Shown one piece after another: positions 61,077-64,000 of a stretch of 64,000 bases of DNA. The translations under genes and the position numbers were made by a program. Numbering within the stretch: the first letter of the stretch is position 1; each line of letters begins with the position of its first letter. Under the pieces are notes generated by a model. The model saw only the letters and a program-made list of their open reading frames with translations. It searched no databases and was not told the origin of the DNA. The stretch comes from Corynebacterium pseudogenitalium (GTDB lineage: Bacteria > Actinomycetota > Actinomycetes > Mycobacteriales > Mycobacteriaceae), in NCBI RefSeq assembly GCF_024453815.1, contig NZ_CP072934.1, positions 1,984,001 through 2,048,000 of the forward strand. Direction: 5' to 3'.

Positions 61077-64000
61077 TTACGGCTTCGGCGTATCGGTTTC
61101 AGGTGCGGTCGAAGTGGACGTCGATACGTTCTTGTCCCCCTTGGAGGACAGCTTCGTCGTCTTGCCGGAAGAACCCTTCAGCTCAAGGTCCTTCACAGAG
61201 GACTTCGGGCCATTCGGGTTGCAGTTGTCGTTGATGATCGTGCCGACGAGGATGCCAGCGGCGATCAGCACGATACCTGCAGCAACCATGCCCAGATCCG
61301 CACCGAAGGTACGCAGCTGCGCATTAATCTGCTCAACCTGACGTGCCATCTCCGGGTTGAAGATGCCAGCCTGCTGCTGAATACGGGTGTTCACCGTCTT
61401 CAGCTGAGCCTCGACCTGACCAGCCACATCGCTGAGAACCGGGATCTGAATCTGGGAAGCCAGACCCAGCGGCAGCAACGCGATCAGCGGCAGACCGAAG
61501 CCAACAGCGGATGCAACACACTTGCCGGTGTCAATCGAGACCTTTGCCTCGGTCTTGTTACCAGCACCATCAGTTGCGGTGATCGTGTCGCCGGTCTTCA
61601 GATCAACACCAGCCGGGACCTCAACCTTCCAGTTGCCGTTCTTATCCGTCGTGGTCGGGATCTCGATAACCTTGCCATCCTTGCCAGGAATCGTCACCGT
61701 GATGCTCTCACCCGGACGGTCGCCCTTGCCTTCAATGACCTTCGCACCAGGCTCGATCTTGTTGATCGTTGGTGGCGTGTTATCACTGTCAGCTGGGTGC
61801 GTGCCGTCCTTGATCTCCTGCTCGTTGGTCTTGCCGTCGCCATCGAAGTCGCCTTCTGGATCCAGCAGGGACTTGCCATCCTTGCCAACGAGGTCGAACT
61901 CGGCGGTCGCCTTGTCCTTCGAGCCACCGTTGTACGTGAACTCAACCTCGACCTTCGGCTTCGCGAAGGACTCGAATTCCTTCACGAACTCAGCCCAGCG
62001 CTTGCCAGCCTCGTGGCTCTTGATCTCCGGGAGCTTCTCGGAGATCTTCTCGTTGACCTTGTCGTAGCTCGGAGCGGTCGCCGTAACGACGCCATCATTA
62101 CCAGGCTTGACGACGTCCCCATCCTTCGGACCGAACTCCCAGTCTTCAGAGCCCTTGGACGGCGTGCCCGTGGCCTCCTCAACTGGTGCCTTGATGTCCT
62201 TGCCGAACGGGTTGTTCGAGGACTCGGTCTTGCCAGCCTCAACCGTGGTCGGATCGCCGTAGTTTGGGTTCACGATCTTGACATCGATCTCACCGATCGT
62301 GTGGTTCCCAGTGCCATCGGTGATGATGACCTTGGCATCCTGCGGGTCAGTACCCTCCGGCACCGTAACCTTGACCTCGCCAGTCTTCTCGTCGATGACG
62401 ACCTTCGATCCTGGGATCTCATTGCCGTCCTTATCGACCAGCTTGCCGGTCTCATCCCCCTTCGGGTTGTCGATCTTGCCAACGGTGTGCTCGCCACCGT
62501 TAGCCGGAACCGTGGAGTTAGCACCGTCCGTGTTAATCGACGGCGCCGAAGGCGTAGCGTCCGGGTTCTTGATCTCGACCTTAATGGTGTCAATCACCTT
62601 GCCGTCCTTGTCCTTGACAACAACAGTGATCTTGTCACCCGGCTTCGCATCCTTAGACGGAGTGACCTTGATACCACCGTCCGGCTCGATCTCAGCAGTA
62701 CCCGGACCCTCGGTCTCAACCGTAGCGCCCTCAGGAACATCACCGGAACCATCCTTCTTCGGGACAGTCACATCCTTACCCGGCGTAGTCGAAGCATCAT
62801 CCCAATCCGGATTCTTCGGAGCAGGAGCCTCCTCCTTGATCTCGACCTTAATGGTGTCAATCACCTTGCCGTCCTTGTCCTTGACAACAACAGTGATCTT
62901 GTCACCCGGCTTCGCATCCTTAGACGGAGTGACCTTGATACCACCGTCCGGCTCGATCTCAGCAGTACCCGGACCCTCGGTCTCAACCGTAGCGCCCTCA
63001 GGAACATCACCGGAACCATCCTTCTTCGGGACAGTCACATCCTTACCCGGCGTAGTCGAAGCATCATCCCAATCCGGATTCTTCGGAGCAGGAGCCTCCT
63101 CCTTGATCTCGACCTTAATGGTGTCAATCACCTTGCCGTCCTTGTCCTTGACAACAACAGTGATCTTGTCACCCGGCTTCGCATCCTTAGACGGAGTGAC
63201 CTTGATACCACCGTCCGGCTCGATCTCAGCAGTACCCGGACCCTCGGTCTCAACCGTAGCGCCCTCAGGAACATCACCGGAACCATCCTTCTTCGGGACA
63301 GTCACATCCTTACCCGGCGTAGTCGAAGCATCATCCCAATCCGGATTCTTCGGAGCAGGAGCCTCCTCCTTGATCTCGACCTTAATGGTGTCAATCACCT
63401 TGCCGTCCTTGTCCTTGACAACAACAGTGATCTTGTCACCCGGCTTCGCATCCTTAGACGGAGTGACCTTGATACCACCGTCCGGCTCGATCTCAGCAGT
63501 ACCCGGACCCTCGGTCTCAACCGTAGCGCCCTCAGGAACATCACCGGAACCATCCTTCTTCGGGACAGTCACATCCTTACCCGGCGTAGTCGAAGCATCA
63601 TCCCAATCCGGATTCTTCGGAGCAGGAGCCTCCTCCTTGATCTCGACCTTAATGGTGTCAATCACCTTGCCGTCCTTGTCCTTGACAACAACAGTGATCT
63701 TGTCACCCGGCTTCGCATCCTTAGACGGAGTGACCTTGATACCACCGTCCGGCTCGATCTCAGCAGTACCCGGACCCTCGGTCTCAACCGTAGCGCCCTC
63801 AGGAACATCACCGGAACCATCCTTCTTCGGGACAGTCACATCCTTACCCGGCGTAGTCGAAGCATCATCCCAATCCGGATTCTTCGGAGCAGGAGCCTCC
63901 TCCTTGATCTCGACCTTAATGGTGTCAATCACCTTGCCGTCCTTGTCCTTGACAACAACAGTGATCTTGTCACCCGGCTTCGCATCCTTAGACGGAGTGA
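61077..64000 (-). CDS. Giant Rib-like surface protein 3 (N-terminus outside window)
   Basis: The frame is open from the window edge to the stop at 61077 (974 codons); the start lies beyond 64000. The visible part begins inside a run of near-perfect 89-residue repeats (KNPDWDDASTTPGKDVTVPK to GKVIDTIKVEIKEEAPAP). Next come non-repeated modules (VGKIDNPKGDETGKLVDKDG, ITDGTGNHTIGEIDVKIVNP), the YGDPTTVEAGKTESSNNPFG module that corresponds to the pre-anchor part of the paralogues, and DFDGDGKTNEQEIKDGTHPA. An extra Ig-like domain (PPTINKIEPGAKVIEGKGD through ATDGAGNKTEAKVSIDTGK) is inserted just before the shared anchor. The anchor has both Cys and both hydrophobic helices and ends DTPKP. Same inferred role as the two neighbours. 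Confidence 0.82.
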   Translation of the reverse strand, partial: TPSKDAKPGDKITVVVKDKDGKVIDTIKVEIKEEAPAPKNPDWDDASTTPGKDVTVPKKDGSGDVPEGATVETEGPGTAEIEPDGGIKVTPSKDAKPGDKITVVVKDKDGKVIDTIKVEIKEEAPAPKNPDWDDASTTPGKDVTVPKKDGSGDVPEGATVETEGPGTAEIEPDGGIKVTPSKDAKPGDKITVVVKDKDGKVIDTIKVEIKEEAPAPKNPDWDDASTTPGKDVTVPKKDGSGDVPEGATVETEGPGTAEIEPDGGIKVTPSKDAKPGDKITVVVKDKDGKVIDTIKVEIKEEAPAPKNPDWDDASTTPGKDVTVPKKDGSGDVPEGATVETEGPGTAEIEPDGGIKVTPSKDAKPGDKITVVVKDKDGKVIDTIKVEIKEEAPAPKNPDWDDASTTPGKDVTVPKKDGSGDVPEGATVETEGPGTAEIEPDGGIKVTPSKDAKPGDKITVVVKDKDGKVIDTIKVEIKNPDATPSAPSINTDGANSTVPANGGEHTVGKIDNPKGDETGKLVDKDGNEIPGSKVVIDEKTGEVKVTVPEGTDPQDAKVIITDGTGNHTIGEIDVKIVNPNYGDPTTVEAGKTESSNNPFGKDIKAPVEEATGTPSKGSEDWEFGPKDGDVVKPGNDGVVTATAPSYDKVNEKISEKLPEIKSHEAGKRWAEFVKEFESFAKPKVEVEFTYNGGSKDKATAEFDLVGKDGKSLLDPEGDFDGDGKTNEQEIKDGTHPADSDNTPPTINKIEPGAKVIEGKGDRPGESITVTIPGKDGKVIEIPTTTDKNGNWKVEVPAGVDLKTGDTITATDGAGNKTEAKVSIDTGKCVASAVGFGLPLIALLPLGLASQIQIPVLSDVAGQVEAQLKTVNTRIQQQAGIFNPEMARQVEQINAQLRTFGADLGMVAAGIVLIAAGILVGTIINDNCNPNGPKSSVKDLELKGSSGKTTKLSSKGDKNVSTSTSTAPETDTPKP
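62571..64000 (-). repeat. 267-bp near-perfect tandem repeats in giant gene 3
   Basis: The same marker recurs at 62571, 62838, 63105, 63372, 63639 and 63906: five full periods and part of a sixth in the window, continuing past the edge. By eye the copies are identical. 267 bp is 89 codons, so gain or loss of units keeps frame. Confidence 0.95.

Noticed and set aside
62571..64000. Possible CRISPR-like array
   Set aside because: The period is 267 bp with no variable spacers, and the repeats are codon-phased inside a surface-protein gene.

Overview
The window looks like a Corynebacterium chromosome of moderately high GC. Three blocks point to this: a glnX-glnH-pknG signalling block, a pta-ackA operon, and a SpaA-type pilus locus. 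Lone groEL under CIRCE control and a peptide deformylase / exonuclease III / cardiolipin synthase run agree with that. No rRNA, tRNA, CRISPR array, prophage or intact transposon was seen.

Layout. 1-5.6 kb (minus): pilus operon in the order major pilin, class C sortase, base pilin, tip pilin. The base pilin gene has an in-frame UGA, and the operon promoter has a ten-base G/C tract between its -35 and -10 boxes. 6.2-10 kb (minus): OPT-family transporter followed by groEL, with the CIRCE operators lying across the end of the transporter gene. 10-12.4 kb: an M20 peptidase (plus), then a small antitoxin-like pair (minus). 13-19.5 kb (plus): six-gene Mrp cation/proton antiporter operon with fused mrpAB. 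19.8-22.3 kb (minus): glutamate-cysteine ligase-like enzyme, LytR_C-domain protein, DUF3263 protein. 22.3-25.7 kb (plus): def, a truncated N-acetylglutamate-synthase-like gene, xthA, cls. 26-31.9 kb (minus) and 40.6-46.4 kb (minus): two paralogous two-gene cassettes, each a large YPDG/Rib-type surface protein followed by a secreted, membrane-tethered metzincin metalloprotease. 32.3-35.4 kb: an endonuclease-like protein (plus), then a NUDIX hydrolase plus ABC-2 exporter (minus). 35.5-40.1 kb (plus): glnX-glnH-pknG. 46.5-49.1 kb (minus): pta-ackA. 50-64 kb (minus): three tandem giant Rib-like surface proteins that share a signal peptide and an unusual LPxTG-free C-terminal anchor, two of them carrying near-perfect internal tandem repeats.

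Two unexplained layers lie between the genes. (1) Arrays of 76-93 bp palindromic elements (family A, 15 copies; family B, 3 copies) always occur in groups of two to five, separated by 12-16 nt linkers, mostly at convergent gene ends. (2) A ~130 bp element (family C) occurs twice, upstream of mrp and of pta-ackA and in the same orientation relative to each operon. It ends in a terminator-like hairpin plus U-run whose closing pair differs compensatorily, so it is a candidate structured RNA or leader.

Taken together the region is rich in cell-surface functions: pili, adhesin-like repeat proteins, proteases and envelope lipid synthesis. Several genes carry variation-prone sequence (G-tract promoter, nonsense codon, perfect tandem repeats), which suggests surface variability. 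Gene identities come from recognising motifs by eye; no database search was run.
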